In this document: positions 9,851 through 22,181 of the stretch, piece after piece | Position numbering within the stretch: position 1 is the first letter of the stretch | Layout: the number at the start of each line of letters is the position of its first letter | DNA from: Diphasiastrum complanatum | Taxonomy: Eukaryota; Streptophyta; Lycopodiopsida; Lycopodiales; Lycopodiaceae | Length of the DNA: 64,000 bases | Reading direction: 5' to 3' | Assembly: GCA_029204225.1 (NCBI GenBank) | Contig: MU832160.1 | Span: 20,252-84,251 of the forward strand | The notes under the pieces: model-generated | What the model was told of the DNA's origin: nothing | Database searches by the model: none | What the model saw: only the letters and a program-made list of their open reading frames with translations | Position numbers and translations under genes: made by a program

Positions 9851-11061
9851 TTTTGAGACCTCCTTGGTCATGGGTGAGAGATAACTTGTGTCTTCAGCTT
9901 GGCTCGGCATCTGTGGATTCTCTGGGATCCGCTAACATCAACTGGCAAATCTACAGTGGGATGGGAAAGTCCTTCTTTCGTAAGGAAGATGAAGAATCTA
10001 TTTTTGTCGCTACACAACTCTGGAGAAGAGAATGCAGTGTCAGCTAAGAATTAGCTCACTTACCTGTTTAGAGCCTTACCCAGATCATTCCAGACGACGA
10101 GAACCCTGCTCGCAAAAGATCCTACCATAAACCTCGAAAGGCAATTGTCGAGATTCAAGAGGAAGTCGAGGCCAGAGAGCATCTTGATCACAAGGATAAT
10201 TCTGATCAGGCACTCTACGACAACAAAGAAAAATCCAAGAAATAATTTAAGCCTAAGAGGGAGTCAAATCAGAGGCAAGATCATGATCGGCAAGCAGAGG
10301 GGACCGACAAAGACAACTGGAAGAGCATAGGGAGGTCGAAACAACAAAGTGGAGAAAAGAAGACTTGTGTGAGAAGCAGAAGACACAGACACACAGTTGA
10401 TACATGCTGGCTCAATCCCAAGATTGAGTGTATCCACTGTCATAAGAAGGGTCATGCAGCCATGGATTGCCGCCTGAACCCAAAAAATAAATCAGCATAG
10501 AACAGACAGGAGAACAACAACAATTCATCCTATGTCGAGGAGCCTGAGAGCTTGAAAATGGGCGAAGAAAGATCGAACAGAAACTGTTCAACCTCCTATA
10601 TCTGTGAAGATGTGTGTGCAGCATCAACATCTGACACACATGAGGTAATCCTAGATTCAAGAGCCACCTCACATTTTGTGACATCAAGATGAATAATGTC
10701 TGATTTTAGAAGTGTGGATCCTTCAAGATTCATTATTCTTGGAGATGGATCCAAACATCAAGTGAACGGTATTGGTTCACTGTGGCTCAACACCAACGGC
10801 AAAGACAGACGACTCAAAGATGTTTTGTTCATGCCTACACTGCAACAAGACTTGCTTTCTGTAACAAGAATAGTTGATGCAGATGTGACATTTTTCGACG
10901 AAGCATGCAACGTGATTGACGCCAGTACTAGTATCCTGATCACTCAAGGCAGAAAGAAAAGAAATCTATATCATCTGAAGGTACGCCTACCTACAGATCA
11001 GGTGCATCAAAGTCATGATGATTTGCCAGACACTTTGTGGCACATGAGACTCCACCTGTGA
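9851..11061 (+). pseudogene. Copia gag/protease fragment
   Basis: Charged gag text (KRSYHKPRKAIVEIQEEVEA) begins near 10,080. A zinc knuckle CIHCHKKGHAAMDC follows at 10,429-10,470, and then the protease site ILDSRATSHFVT near 10,654. Protease-to-pre-integrase text (FMPTLQQDLLSVTRIVDADV, LWHMRL) ends near 11,061. The protease DSGA motif has become DSRA, and an upstream Cys knuckle is broken. A close relative lies on the opposite strand at 58,547-58,885. Nothing after the pre-integrase region is present. Confidence 0.85.
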
Positions 11062-13440
11062 TGCATGTTTGAAGGATAAGATGTCGCGCACTCCATTCAT
11101 CAAAGTCTTTGCAATTTTTGACCTCCATGAGGTTCTTCCACCTCATCAAAGACATAATCATCAAGGACTTGGAATGTAAAGTAGTGACTTCATTTTGACC
11201 TTCCAAGTAGAATAATTAGATGGATTTGGCCCTCTCACCAGATTCCAAGACAAATCCACCAATAGATCCCATCTTGATCTACTTTTTGGCACGTGCAAAC
11301 TCAAAATAGGAATTTTCCATATTCTAGACACATCATTTGATCCAAAAGCTTAGAAAAAAACTTGCCAATCTTGTCTATTTGAGATCTAGATAGTTTTTTT
11401 AATCATGGGCTATTTTTGGCAACATTTTAATTTAAATTTAAAAACTCTTGCAAAATGATGAGGAATTTTTTAGATAGCTATGCTGATAAATTTTGGTAGT
11501 CTTAGAGCCTTAACTCTTTGGCATATTTATTTGGATTTAAATAAGGAATTTGAGAGGAACAATCTTTACATCTGTCCGTTGATGATTGGAGAGACTAATA
11601 AAGTATTTGAGTCTTTCTTTACTTGTACTTCATAAAAAGATCTTAACCCAAATCAAGTTCTTTCGAGGTTTTTTTTTCTTAAAGAGATTTGGCCTTTCTA
11701 TTTATGGGCCATGCAATGTCGATGAGGCAAAAGAGTACTACAAACTTAAGAAGTATAAGTTAACTCACATGTTTTTTCTTTTGCAAATATTTTGACTTTT
11801 ACATGGTTTTCAATATTTAAGCTAACTAGTATCATAATAAGAGGGCTTGGATGACTCATCATTGCACTTTCACATCAAAATCATATTGGTCTACAAAGAG
11901 GGAGCTCTAAGCATATGTTACGTATAAAATGACTTGTATTTAATTTAAATTCTATGGTTATTCCATTAAGCATAAGTACAAAAATGGTACTTAAAACATG
12001 CATGCACAAAGTGCATTGTTCTAGTGGTAACTTTTATGGTTATATGATAAAATATTCAACAAATATGTATTTTCTATTCCGTTCAAAATTGTGTTGATGT
12101 AGTTTGCATCTTGCTTGAAATTCAAAAACAAATGTTGTTCTTCTTATATTATATTAGGTATGTATTATTAAAATTAGCAAATTAGGTATGTACCATGTCT
12201 TAATGCTAGCTCATCATGTTTATAATGTGTACACCCAAGATCCTATCGCTAGCATGACAATTTTGGAAGAACTCATTGATATGTTCACATATTATGATGG
12301 TAAGAGTAGGTAGAAAAGAGAATTGTATGACTTTGATATCCTAAATGTTGTATCTACCACCACTCGTAGACGAACTACGTACACATTAAAGTTGTGTCAT
12401 CATACAAGAGTTCTCATGTTCTAAATATTAATGAAATGAATGTGCATTTTCACAAGCTTAAGGACTCTACATCCAAGTCATGAGAAATGGATCAAATTTG
12501 CCTCATGAAAGTAATATATTGGATTGAAACTAGATGCTTAGAAGGTGCAAATTTTCCTTTAACATCAAAATCAGATTTATATTTTGTTGTATCTTAGCAA
12601 CTAGTTTTCAAAAGCACAACATTTCAAGGTGACACAACTACTTTAGAGCTAAAATCTTGATATGTCTTTATTCCAAGATAGTCATGATGTTAGCCTTGAT
12701 CACCAACTATGCAAATAATTTTCTTGTCAAACTTGACTAAAGTGAAAAACATATGTGTTTTTTTGTTAGATTTCACATATTAACCAAGCTAGGATGTTTA
12801 ATTGGTGTATATTTTAAATACACATTCACTCTATTATAATATAGACTATCCATCTTTATCAAAATTTTTGATGTTTCTAAGTTAAACATGTTAACACTTA
12901 ACACTAAAGTTGCAATATTCACATTTCCATTTAGTGGCATTTTCCTACATAGTTTCAAACTAACACCTTATGTGATGAAAATCATTCAAACAAAAGCTAT
13001 TCTTTGCAAGAAATGATACCATAGAAAAGCTTGGCAATTTTTCTAAGACTACTCTTTGAACTTCCATTGAAAATTCATTTCAATTTCAAAATAAACTTTA
13101 AAAAAACTACTTTTTCAAACTCTATTACTATAATGTGGTTGAACTTTACAACCTTAAATACATCATAAACTTATCATTGACAAATTTTATTGCAACTTCC
13201 TCTCTAAATCACACATCATCATCTCAACACACTAAATACCCTAAGCTACAAGGGTTGTGAGCAACTTCCCATATCCTTCATAGATGAGGATGTTTGCTAC
13301 CATAATTGAAGCTAGTGTTGCCAATTTTAGACATTTCAACTATCACTTGCTCTAAAATTTTGTTGCTTTTAGCATTGAGTGGCGTTACTTGCCTATTCAA
13401 ACATGTCTACTTTTTGTACGTAAGTTCTCACTTCATGGTC
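11062..13440. other. AT-rich non-coding stretch
   Basis: No open frame longer than about 70 codons is convincing and none resembles a known protein. I see no LTR, TIR or tandem structure. It may be old decayed repeat sequence. Confidence 0.5.
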
Positions 13441-14340
13441 ACATCCATCATTGTATTTTTCGTTGCATTTTCGCAAATTTTTCCTCGCATTTTTAAGAAT
13501 AAACAAAAACAATTTGGACACTAAAAATTGTCATTTTTTTCGCAAAATAAAAAACTATTGTCGCACTTTTTCACATTTTTTTGTAGTTTTTTCGCAAAAT
13601 TTTTAACATTTGTCACTTTTTTCATAATTTTTCGTGATTTTGTCGCATGATTTTTTGTGGTTTTGTCACGTTTTTGTAGTTTTGTGTGGCATTTGTCGCC
13701 TATTTTTGTTGCATATTTTCACATATTTGTGTCAGATATTTGTGTTTTCATAATTGTCGCATATTTTTTCATGGTTTCGTTTGCAAATTTTCGTAGATTT
13801 TTCGTTTTTTGTCGTGTTTTTCGTGTTGTTTCGTTTTTTGCAGAATTTTTGTCGCTTTTTCAAAAAAACATTACCACTTTTGTCGCATTTTTCGTAGTTT
13901 TTTTTTTGTGTCGCATTTTTTGTAGTTTTTTTGTGTGACAAAAAAAAAACATTGACGCTTTTTTTGCAAAAAAAAAAATTCGCAATAAAAGTGTCGCATA
14001 TTTGTGTCGCAAAAAATTCTTGTCGCAAACAAAGTTGGTAAAAAAAAAATTTGTCATATTTTTCGCACAATTTTTTGACGTTTTCTTGCCCAAAAAAAAA
14101 AATTTTGTTGGTTGTATCGCAAAAAAGAAATTCGTTTTATTTTTGCGTGAATATTTCATATTTTCGCAAATTTTTGTCTCTTTTTGAAAAAAAAAAATTG
14201 TTGCGTTTTTCGCAAAAAAAATTTGAAGTTTTTTTCACATAAAAAAATTTCGCAAATTTTTGTAGTATTTTGACCTTCGGGATTTTTGTTGTAAATTTTT
14301 TGTAGCATTTTTTGTCGCCTTTTTACCAGTTGTATCACAT
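13441..14340. repeat. T-rich low-complexity array of TTTTTGTCGCA-like words
   Basis: About 900 bp consists of T runs punctuated by GTCGCA, TTCGCAAA and TTTTGTAG words with no fixed period. The middle also has A runs, giving mixed poly-T/poly-A segments. Open frames on both strands are Phe- or Lys-rich artefacts. It directly abuts the gypsy gag at 14,365. Confidence 0.85.
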
Positions 14341-14364
14341 TTGAGTTGAATCCCGTCAGTTCTC

Positions 14365-15761
14365 ATGGCCAACTTACCAGAAGAACTTATGGATGAGTTT
14401 ACACCGCCCAATTATCCAAATGATGAGAACAAACCCTATCGTCTTAGATCTCAGGTGAATCAAGATCCTGGACCATCCAGGTGGAGACCCAATCAGTCTA
14501 AAAATCTTGATGATCAACCTGTTCACAATGCTCATCATACTACCCGATCTGATAAACGAACACCCCGACTGGAATTTTACCAAAGTTCGATGGTAATATG
14601 ACCCTCATAGATTTTTACAAGTCTTTGAGAATGCATGTGAAGTGTATGGAGAATATATTGACAATGCAAAAGTCCAACTTTTTTCGATAACCATGGTAGA
14701 TAAAGCACGAGAGTGGTTTTTCAACCTCAATCGTGATGATCAACAAGACTGGTCAGAGCTGAAAGAGTCTGTTCTTAAACGCTTCTAACCTTTCCGACTC
14801 ACAGAAAGCCCATTTGTACGTCTTAGTAATATAAAAATAAAAAAAGATGATTGTGTACGTGACTATATTGAGCGCTTTAAGCGTCTCGGAAGTCAAGTCC
14901 AGGAACAACCAACTAATAAAATGTTGATCATATGGTTTGTCGTTGGTCTTCCCAGACGCCTCCGGAAAGAGCTTAAACCCAACGAAGAGTATTTTACTCT
15001 TAAATTTGCTATGTCCGACGCCATTCGTGAAGAAGATGAAGGTTCTAATGATGAGGACCAGAAAGAGAAAAAAGCTCACCATGTATTCCTTGATAACCGT
15101 CCAAGTGAGCCTCGAGATTTCGACCAGGTCTGGAAATCTCAGTTTGAATTGATGAATCAACAACATCAACAACAAATGGAAAAACTCAACAAAGAGTTTC
15201 AGAAAGCCTTGAAATCTTTCCAAAGTCAGTTGCTAGGGCAATTGCCATCCGATAATACTATCCATCGACGAGAAGACACCTGGTGGCCAATGTCGTGGTC
15301 CACATACCGGTAATGAGTGCCCATTACACCGTCCCTACGAACCACAACAACGTTTACTGTGTGATACGACCACCCATACCACATCCAGCTGTAGGTACAA
15401 CCCACGCAACATGCAATACTCTCGACCTCAGCAATATGCCCCATGCGCACACCCACAAGCACCATATAACCCACGTTATATGACACCAGTCCAACTCCAG
15501 GAATTACCTAGACAACAACTACCTCCACAACAACAACGCTTGGCACTTACAGGTCCAAGAGGATCTGCTCCACCCAACAGGCCAAACCAACAGAACCGAC
15601 CTCCAGTTCAGGCCCATGTAGTACAGAATACCTCCTATGATACACCAGCCTATGACACTACTTATGATGATGTTCATCCTGTCACATACATAGATGAGGC
15701 ATCTACGTCCTCTTCTAATAAGCAATATTATTTTGAGGAATCACCTACTGAAGTATATTAA
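14365..15761 (+). pseudogene. Gypsy gag, frameshifted
   Basis: Opens MANLPEELMDEFTPPNYPND. In a shifted frame comes the capsid text FENACEVYGE, DKAREWFFNLNRDDQQDW and RDYIERFKRLGSQVQE, followed by a Lys/Glu-rich hinge and a Gln-rich coil (MNQQHQQQMEKLNKEFQKAL). The last part (15,411-15,761) is Pro/Gln-rich and ends with an acidic tail. No zinc knuckle was found. At least two frameshifts and a stop (after LKRF near 14,787) interrupt it. Confidence 0.8.
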
Positions 15762-16054
15762 AATGGTTATGCCATTTTCCCTTCAGCACTTCAAAAGAGA
15801 TAGTTTGTCTGCTTAGAAACCACTCACTTTTAGAGTGATGTCAACTTCGATATGAGTTTGTAGCTGAATGTGCTGATTGTATCAGGAAGCATTGCTATAA
15901 AGATTGCACTAACCAAACCAAAAAGACTATTCCAGCACGTAGGGTATCGGAAGAGTCGTTGCATGCTGTCACACGTGCACAACATCGTGCCTTACATGAG
16001 AACAATAACCCATCACATCCACATCCTCCTGCTAATACTTCCATGATTCCACGT
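15762..16054 (+). other. Gypsy-internal remnant between gag and the MITE
   Basis: Decayed sequence with short stretches such as CIRKHCYKDCTNQTKK and a His-rich AQHRALHENNNPSHPHPP, which look like leftover gag-pol linker. No intact motif. Confidence 0.4.
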
Positions 16055-16469
16055 ATTAGAAAAAGTATGGGCTCAAAATGAGCCCTTTGTAAAGATGCTT
16101 TTGTTGACTTCTCACCATTTTATCGTTCAAATAGACCAATAACATTCATCCATGTGTGAAGTACTGTTACAATGATTGATAGCCTGAAATCTTTTAATAT
16201 TTTCTGTCTATAGTTTTGTGTTTTTGAAATTCATGCCAAAAAATGAAAAACCATTTTATTGAGTAATAGTTGTTGTCTGTGTGTCTTTTCGTTGCTGCCC
16301 ACAGAGCATACTTCTATGCTTAAATTGCGTCGAGTTAACCAATATAGGTTAAACGACGGGTAGCACCAGAAATACAAAATGTTGCCAGATAGTCTTCTCT
16401 CTCCATGTTATCTCTCTCTAAAGTCAAACTTGCTTAAAGGGCCCATTTTGAGCCCATATTTTCCCTAAT
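16055..16469. mobile_element. MITE with terminal inverted repeats, inside gypsy sequence
   Basis: The left end has TATGGGCTCAAAATGAGCCC (from 16,066). The right end is its reverse complement with one mismatch (GGGCCCATTTTGAGCCCATA, ending 16,458). Similarity extends outward through ATTAG/CTAAT, giving 393-415 bp in all. There is no coding capacity. No clear target-site duplication was found, so the superfamily is open. Confidence 0.7.
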
Positions 16470-17140
16470 TTGAATCTTACCCTGACCCTATAGAAGCTCA
16501 AAGGCAATACCATAAGTTCCGAGATGAGTTTGATAGAGCTGAAGCTAGAATTTCTACTCTGCCATTCGCCCAGTTACCTACGCAGGGGCAACCGTCATGA
16601 GGAATAGAGGTTCTTTTCAATCTCTTACAAGCTCAAATCACCATGCCCTTCTACACGGCCGTCAAGTTTTCAAACCCCTGCGGGATGCCATATTGCATAG
16701 CTCCCAGCAGCTTGATGTACCAGATGAGTCAAGACATCCGAAATTTGCTGAAGTGGTTCATACTATTGACATGAGCTTACTTCATATAGGTGTTGCTAAA
16801 GGTAACAACATCACTTTAGTCCAAATTGCTCTTGAAGATTGTTTCAAAATGGCTTTCATTACAGAGTTTGGTACCTTTGCATAGAACATTATGCCATTCG
16901 GTCCGTGCAATGCCCCATCCACATTTCAAAGGGTGATGTAACGAGCTTTCAAGGATCTGTTGCACAAGAATCTAGAGATTTATCTCATGGTGTGCATTCC
17001 TCTCAAGATAAGCATCTTGATGCCCTTGAACAAGTATTCATTCACTATCAAAGGTTTGGAATTTCATTAGATCCCGACAAGTGCCAGATCTGGGTCACCC
17101 ATGGTGTGGTACTAGGGTTCATACTTGGAATAAGGCCGTA
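16470..17140 (+). pseudogene. Gypsy reverse transcriptase remnant
   Basis: Text across two frames reads ALEDCFKMAFITEFGTFA, stop, NIMPFGPCNAPSTFQRVM (16,885-16,940), then LEIYL. FGISLDPDKCQIWVTHGVVL follows at 17,056-17,115. The YLDD catalytic site is lost: EIYL is followed by MVCIP instead of DD. It breaks off at about 17,140. Confidence 0.8.
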
Positions 17141-17285
17141 CCTAGGACCTATTCTGTTGGACGCAAAAACAAGATTCATTACATTTGAAGCCATCGAGAA
17201 GAAGGTCGGCTACAAGAAATCTCTTGATAGAAGAAAAGCTGAAAAGAGCAAGCAAGAGACTCTCAGCTACGTAGGGCTATCCTGA

Positions 17286-18728
17286 TAAGTTGCTGCACCT
17301 TTGAAATTTTGTCAAGAAGAGCAACAACGAAGCCAATAAGTTCTTGGTTTTACATAGGCAAATGTTGATCTATGCCTTTCCAAGAATCACACGTCGAATC
17401 TGAAGCAATGCAATGGGACCTACAACACCATAGGGAGAGGATAATGTTAGCTGATGCCATGCCCCGAGGTGTCAATGCAGAGCCTCTCCACTCAAAAGGG
17501 CTTCTAGCAGAGATGAAAATGAGAGCCGAGTCTGAGAGCACAAGAATTATAGTGCTAGGCTAAAATATATAGTTGTGAACCCCATGATGGTACGTCCCAA
17601 AAGATGGATATCCATGTGGGAGCTAGCAAATTAGATTATCTCAACTTGAGTTATGTTTTTAAATATAGAGGCCTCCTATTATCAAGTAAGAAGTGGAACT
17701 CAAATCTTTATAGATTGGGGTTCACTCTGTTGCAAGAAGTGGACTCCAAAGTATTATGCAATTGAGTTCTATAGCTCGTGGGTATAGATAGGAGCCCCCT
17801 CATCAAGTTCTAGAGCATGTAATTTGTACTAAAATGATGTTGCTTTGCTAATTGAAGATCATTCTACTTGTGTTTCTTCCCATGCTCATCTTAATGCATT
17901 TTGTTTGGGTACTGATGTATGAATGTGCATGTTGATGCTTTCTTCTCTTAAAGTTTGGTTTGGAATAAGTATCAGGTAGATGTGCAAGACTTGGAGATTG
18001 ATCTACCATTCCACTGTTTTCTGATGTCTCCTGGTTTCTATTCCCCGAGAAGTTCTTATTACAATTGTTGAGTGACAGTTGTAGGAAGCACTTTGTAGGA
18101 TTTCCATTGCTTTAGTCTAGAAGTTGTTGAACTGATGTTGATTCTCTAATTTCAATAGGAGTAGATTGAGTTTGATTCCCCGTTCTTGCTTAGTTTAGTT
18201 TAGCAATAATCTACAGTCTGTAGGCAATAATGAATCAATATGAAACAGAACTGTAAAAAACGAGTTAATGACAGATCCTATATCCAAGATGAGCTACCAT
18301 TTTCAAATAAGGTTCTGAATCAAATTGTAGGTGTGCCTTTGACAGACGGGTACATAATTGCTATACTACAACCAGATTCCGTGACTGAGCCATTGATTTG
18401 TAACCACTTAAATCCTTGTCAAACTGAATCTGTCAAGCTTCCATTGTGACAGCCGAGTAGATGCCATCCGTAGTAGAATCATTCATGAGAGATCCTACTA
18501 CAACATGACTGGCCATTGGTAAGCAGGTTCTGTGAGGCAGAATCGTTGCTAGAGACACTGAAGATCTTTGCACAAACATTGAGAGAGTAGCTGCTAATAG
18601 AGTTTTAATAGGCGTTGGTAGATCAGTAGAGCCAGTAGAGCGAGCCGCAAACAAAAACATTTGTTGTTTTTCAAAGGAGTGCTTTGTGCATTGAAACTGG
18701 TTGAAAGAGAAGATCAGGTCATTGCTAC
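17286..18728. other. Non-coding, possibly a copia leader at its right end
   Basis: No protein-like frame. The right end leads directly into a copia gag start at 18,729, so part of this could be that element's leader, but I found no PBS (TGGTATCAGA) and no LTR ends. Confidence 0.4.
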
Positions 18729-19108
18729 ATGGCTACATCAAGTGGAGTCATGTTGGAAGCCAATGATAGGCTTATCTCAAGTAACTACTCATTGTGGAAG
18801 TGAGGATGGAACTACTTCTTGAGATGAATGATGTTTTGGATATTGTTATAGGTCTGGAGGAGAGACCAGAAATACAACAAGATCAAGTGAGATATGACAA
18901 GAGGGCCAAGAAGGCTCTACACATGATCAAGATGAATGTTACCAATGAGCTTCTCAAGAAAGTTGGTAAAAGTACATCATCTAAGGATGCTTGGGATTCA
19001 TTGAAGAAGCTTTATGATGTGAAAAGTACTGTACTAAGGACCATAAATGGATCTTTGAATGATCCACAAGGTGATTGTATGCTTGTTAAACAATCTATCA
19101 TAAACTAG
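18729..19108 (+). pseudogene. Copia gag, first part
   Basis: The ATG at 18,729 gives MATSSGVMLEANDRLISSNY then SLWK and a stop. A second frame from 18,794 continues with DVLDIVIGLEERPEIQ, KRAKKALHMIKMNVTNELL and SKDAWDSLKKLYDVKS. This is the standard copia gag N-terminus (UBN2-type). It is lost after about 19,030, where unrelated sequence begins. Confidence 0.85.
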
Positions 19109-19795
19109 TCATCAGAAAGCAAGATCTAGTTTAGCAGCTTGATAGGAAACAAGTAGAGACAATCAAAGCATTGATCAATTAGTATAATCCAACTCCACAC
19201 GTGTGGAAATAAGGCTGTAGTACGGCCTGTAGACAGTGTTTACAAAGTGCCAAAGCTGGGTTTCATTGGAAAAATAGAGTAATCACCATACAATGAGAGG
19301 AAACTCGAGTTTCTCCTTGAGGCTCCAAAAAGTTTCTATCTTCTCACTATGGAGAATGGGAATACATAGTAAAACACACTTCCTTTGCAAAGTTAGGTGA
19401 AAATACAGCATGTAATAAGGAAGTAGACTCTACTTTCTTGCCCTAATGTGAAAACCGTAGCCTAGATCCAAGAGTCATGCTTGGTAGGTGCATGGTAGGT
19501 ACAAATCTCATCATAAATCATGGTCTAGATCCTACAAAGTAGGAATCACTACCAAATAGACACAACCACTCCTCTTGACTCGTGGTAACCTACTTTAGGT
19601 GTGTATGTACAAGTGGCACTTTGGCCATTGAAGTAACCAACAAACAATATTGACAAAATGTACAATATTCTACATGGCTAGATTTGCCAATGTAGGCAAT
19701 TTTTTACATATGAATCCAAGTCTACTTCTAGAGTGTTGACTCTAAGAAGACAAATCTTTTATTATTTTTAAAAGAATGAAGAAAGTCCAAATACT
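19109..19795. other. Insert inside copia gag
   Basis: Separates the two halves of gag by about 700 bp. No coding text, no clear inverted ends and no target duplication found. Confidence 0.45.
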
Positions 19796-20449
19796 TTTAT
19801 TTTGAGGGTGATAGCATTGAATGATGAGTTGGCTTGCATTGATGAAACCATTAAGGAAGGAGATCTTGTTCAAGTTATTCTTAATGGATTGTTGGATGCT
19901 CATGCTGACATTGTTCAAAGTATTGCTATTCAAAAGACTTTGCCAAGTTTGATTGATCTTCAAGAGATCTGGATCAATGAAGAATAAAGGCTTCAATCAA
20001 GAGGTGGATCTTCATCAACATCTCAAGTTGGAGAGGAGACTATGTTCATCAAGGGCAAAAGCAAAAGTAAGTGTTCTAAAGGCAAAGATAAAGTGTATGC
20101 TTCTTCGATGGCAAAAATAAAGATAGATCAAAGTTCAAGTGCTTCTATTGTGGCATCAAAGGACACTTTGCAAGTGAGTGCTACAAGAAGAAGAGAGATC
20201 AAGGAGACAAGCAAGGTAAACTTACTCTTGATGAGGATGGTTTGGATGTTCAAGATGCAAATGATGATGCTTTTGTGATGTCTTCATGTATGCTTGCTAA
20301 TGATGGAGATCTGGATCCATGGTGGATTGATAGTGGAGCAAGTTCACACATGACTTTTCACAAAGAGTATTTCACTTCTTTGTTGGCATATAGAGATGAC
20401 AAGATGGTGACCTACATGGCCAATGATGGTGAGTGTGCAATACGTGCAA
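19796..20449 (+). pseudogene. Copia gag C-terminal part and protease start
   Basis: Text resumes with MRVIALNDELACIDETIKEG and ILNGLLDAHADIVQSIAI. A canonical knuckle CFYCGIKGHFASEC follows at 20,140-20,181 in another frame. The protease starts PWWIDSGASSHMTFHKEYF, with the catalytic Asp at 20,329-20,331, and breaks at about 20,449 after MANDGECAI. The knuckle and DSGAS motif are intact. Frameshifts separate the pieces. Confidence 0.85.
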
Positions 20450-21270
20450 TTTTGTATATGTTTGTTATTTAACATGTTTTACTCTATTCCGTTGAGTACC
20501 AAAAATACAATGCACTATGGACGCATGGACACTTTCGTACAGAGTGCATTGACAAAAATAAAAACAAGTACGATTGTGGAGTCATGGCAAATTTTACCCA
20601 AGAGAGTCGAGCAAGCACAATGGACACCAATTTACTCTCTTCTCAACTTGTTTATTGTGGGAAAATCAATGACATCCTCGAAGTTGGATTTAGGCAATTC
20701 AACTTTTTCATATTTGATGTCAAACGGTTCAAAGTTTTTTGAAATGGTCCCAATGCAACTGCCAGGAAATATGAGAGTGGTTATTTTACCATTGACTCTA
20801 CCAAGCTTTGGACAATCAAAGTGATACATTTGTTTTTCCTCAACAATGTGAGCAGGTACATTTATTCTCTGTCTTCAAGATGTCTATGCTCTTTTATTGT
20901 CAATCAATCAATTTTCAGTATACTGCAAAAAACTGTATATTGTGTGTATACCCAAGCAACTGTAACATAGCTATGGATACTAAATACGAGTCAATGTTTA
21001 TAACAACATTGACCAATTACAAGTGGTCTTTCACCCCGATCATTCAGATCCCAGATAGTGGTACGTGATTCAAGTCGCTCCTCGAAGTAAAAGAATTTTT
21101 GAAGATAGAGATGCCATGGAGGACATGGTCCTGCCAACTGATGCACCTCATGAACAAGATCATGATGATGGATTCGATGACACATTTTTAGAGGATGATC
21201 ATGTGCAAGCTTCACAAGCTAATGACGATGTTGAGCATGATACATAATCATCGAATGGATCGACGACACA
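20450..21270. other. Insert inside copia protease/pre-integrase region
   Basis: Replaces or interrupts the protease C-terminal half. The right part (21,065-21,247) reads as an acidic frame (DAPHEQDHDDGFDDTFLEDD) that resembles copia linker between integrase and RT, so it may come from another element. Not otherwise identified. Confidence 0.4.
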
Positions 21271-22181
21271 TGACACACCTTCTCGATCTCACTCGTTGTC
21301 ATCGTGGTCTTCCCAATTCTTTATCAAGCATGAATCATGTTTGTGAGAAATGTGCTTTATCAGAGTCACATATGTTATCTTACAAGAGATCTACATCAAG
21401 GTCAAGTAAGCCTTTTTAGCTTGTGCATTTGGATATTCATGGTGTGACTACAAATAGCAATGGAGGTGCTAAGATGTATGTGACTTTTATTGATGATTTT
21501 AGTAGATTTTTTTGGGTATATCTACTGAAGATCAGAGATGAGATGTTTGATGTCTTTTTCAAGTTCAAGATTGCAAGGGAGGTCCAATTTTCTACAAAGA
21601 TCAAGTACTTGAGGAGTGACAATGATGGTGAGTACATTTCTACCAAGTTCAAAGCATTTTGTGATGTAAATGGGATCAAGAGGGAGTACACAAGCCCAAG
21701 GACACCACAACAAAATGGAGTGGCCAAGAGGAAGAATAGAATCTTATGTGAAGGATCCAAAGCCATGAGGTTAGGTGCAAATCTTCCTAATTCCTTTTGG
21801 GATCAAGCTCTGTTGTGTGCTAATTTTCTATGCAATAGATGGCCGAGTGTGGTATTGGATGGAAAAATCCCTTTTGAGGTCTTATTTGGTAGGAGGTCGA
21901 GTGTCAAGTTTTTCAAAACTTTTGGATGCATTTGCTATATCAACATTACACTTGATGATAGGACAAAGGAGGATCCATCTTCAAAGAAAGGTATATTTGT
22001 TGGTTATAGTGAGGTGAGCAAGGCTTACAAAGTTTTTATTCCTTCAACTAAGAAAGTGGCCATTGGCAAAGATGTCATTTTTTATGAAGGAAACTTTCCA
22101 AAAGTTTCTTCAAGTGGTGGTGTGGATGTTGGACCTAAATTTCTTAATGTTGAGGACATTGATGATACTTTGGATGTGTAG
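21271..22181 (+). pseudogene. Copia integrase with catalytic Glu changed to Lys
   Basis: Pre-integrase zinc text (LTRCHRGLPNSLSSMNHVCE, KCALSESHMLSYKR) leads through a stop into the core, open from 21,423. The first Asp is in LVHLDIHGVTT and the second in LRSDNDGEYIS. The third position reads QNGVAKRKNR, where the family has VERKNR, so the catalytic Glu is Lys (codon 21,726-21,728). The frame runs on through FGCICYINITLDDRTKEDPS and KKGIFVGYSEVSKAYKVFIP to a stop at 22,181. Confidence 0.9.

Larger units (their letters stand above)
14341..17285 (+). mobile_element. Decayed Ty3/Gypsy element (plus strand), internally deleted
   Basis: Gag starts at 14,365 and its C-terminal part ends at 15,761. 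A non-coding piece and a MITE follow, then an RT palm remnant ending near 17,140. Protease, most of RT, RNase H and integrase are missing. Neither LTR nor PBS was recognised. Gag and RT text match the minus-strand element at 2.6-8.8 kb closely. Confidence 0.8.

Noticed and set aside
13657-14242. Phe-rich and Lys-rich open frames on both strands
   Set aside because: Artefacts of the T-rich low-complexity block.
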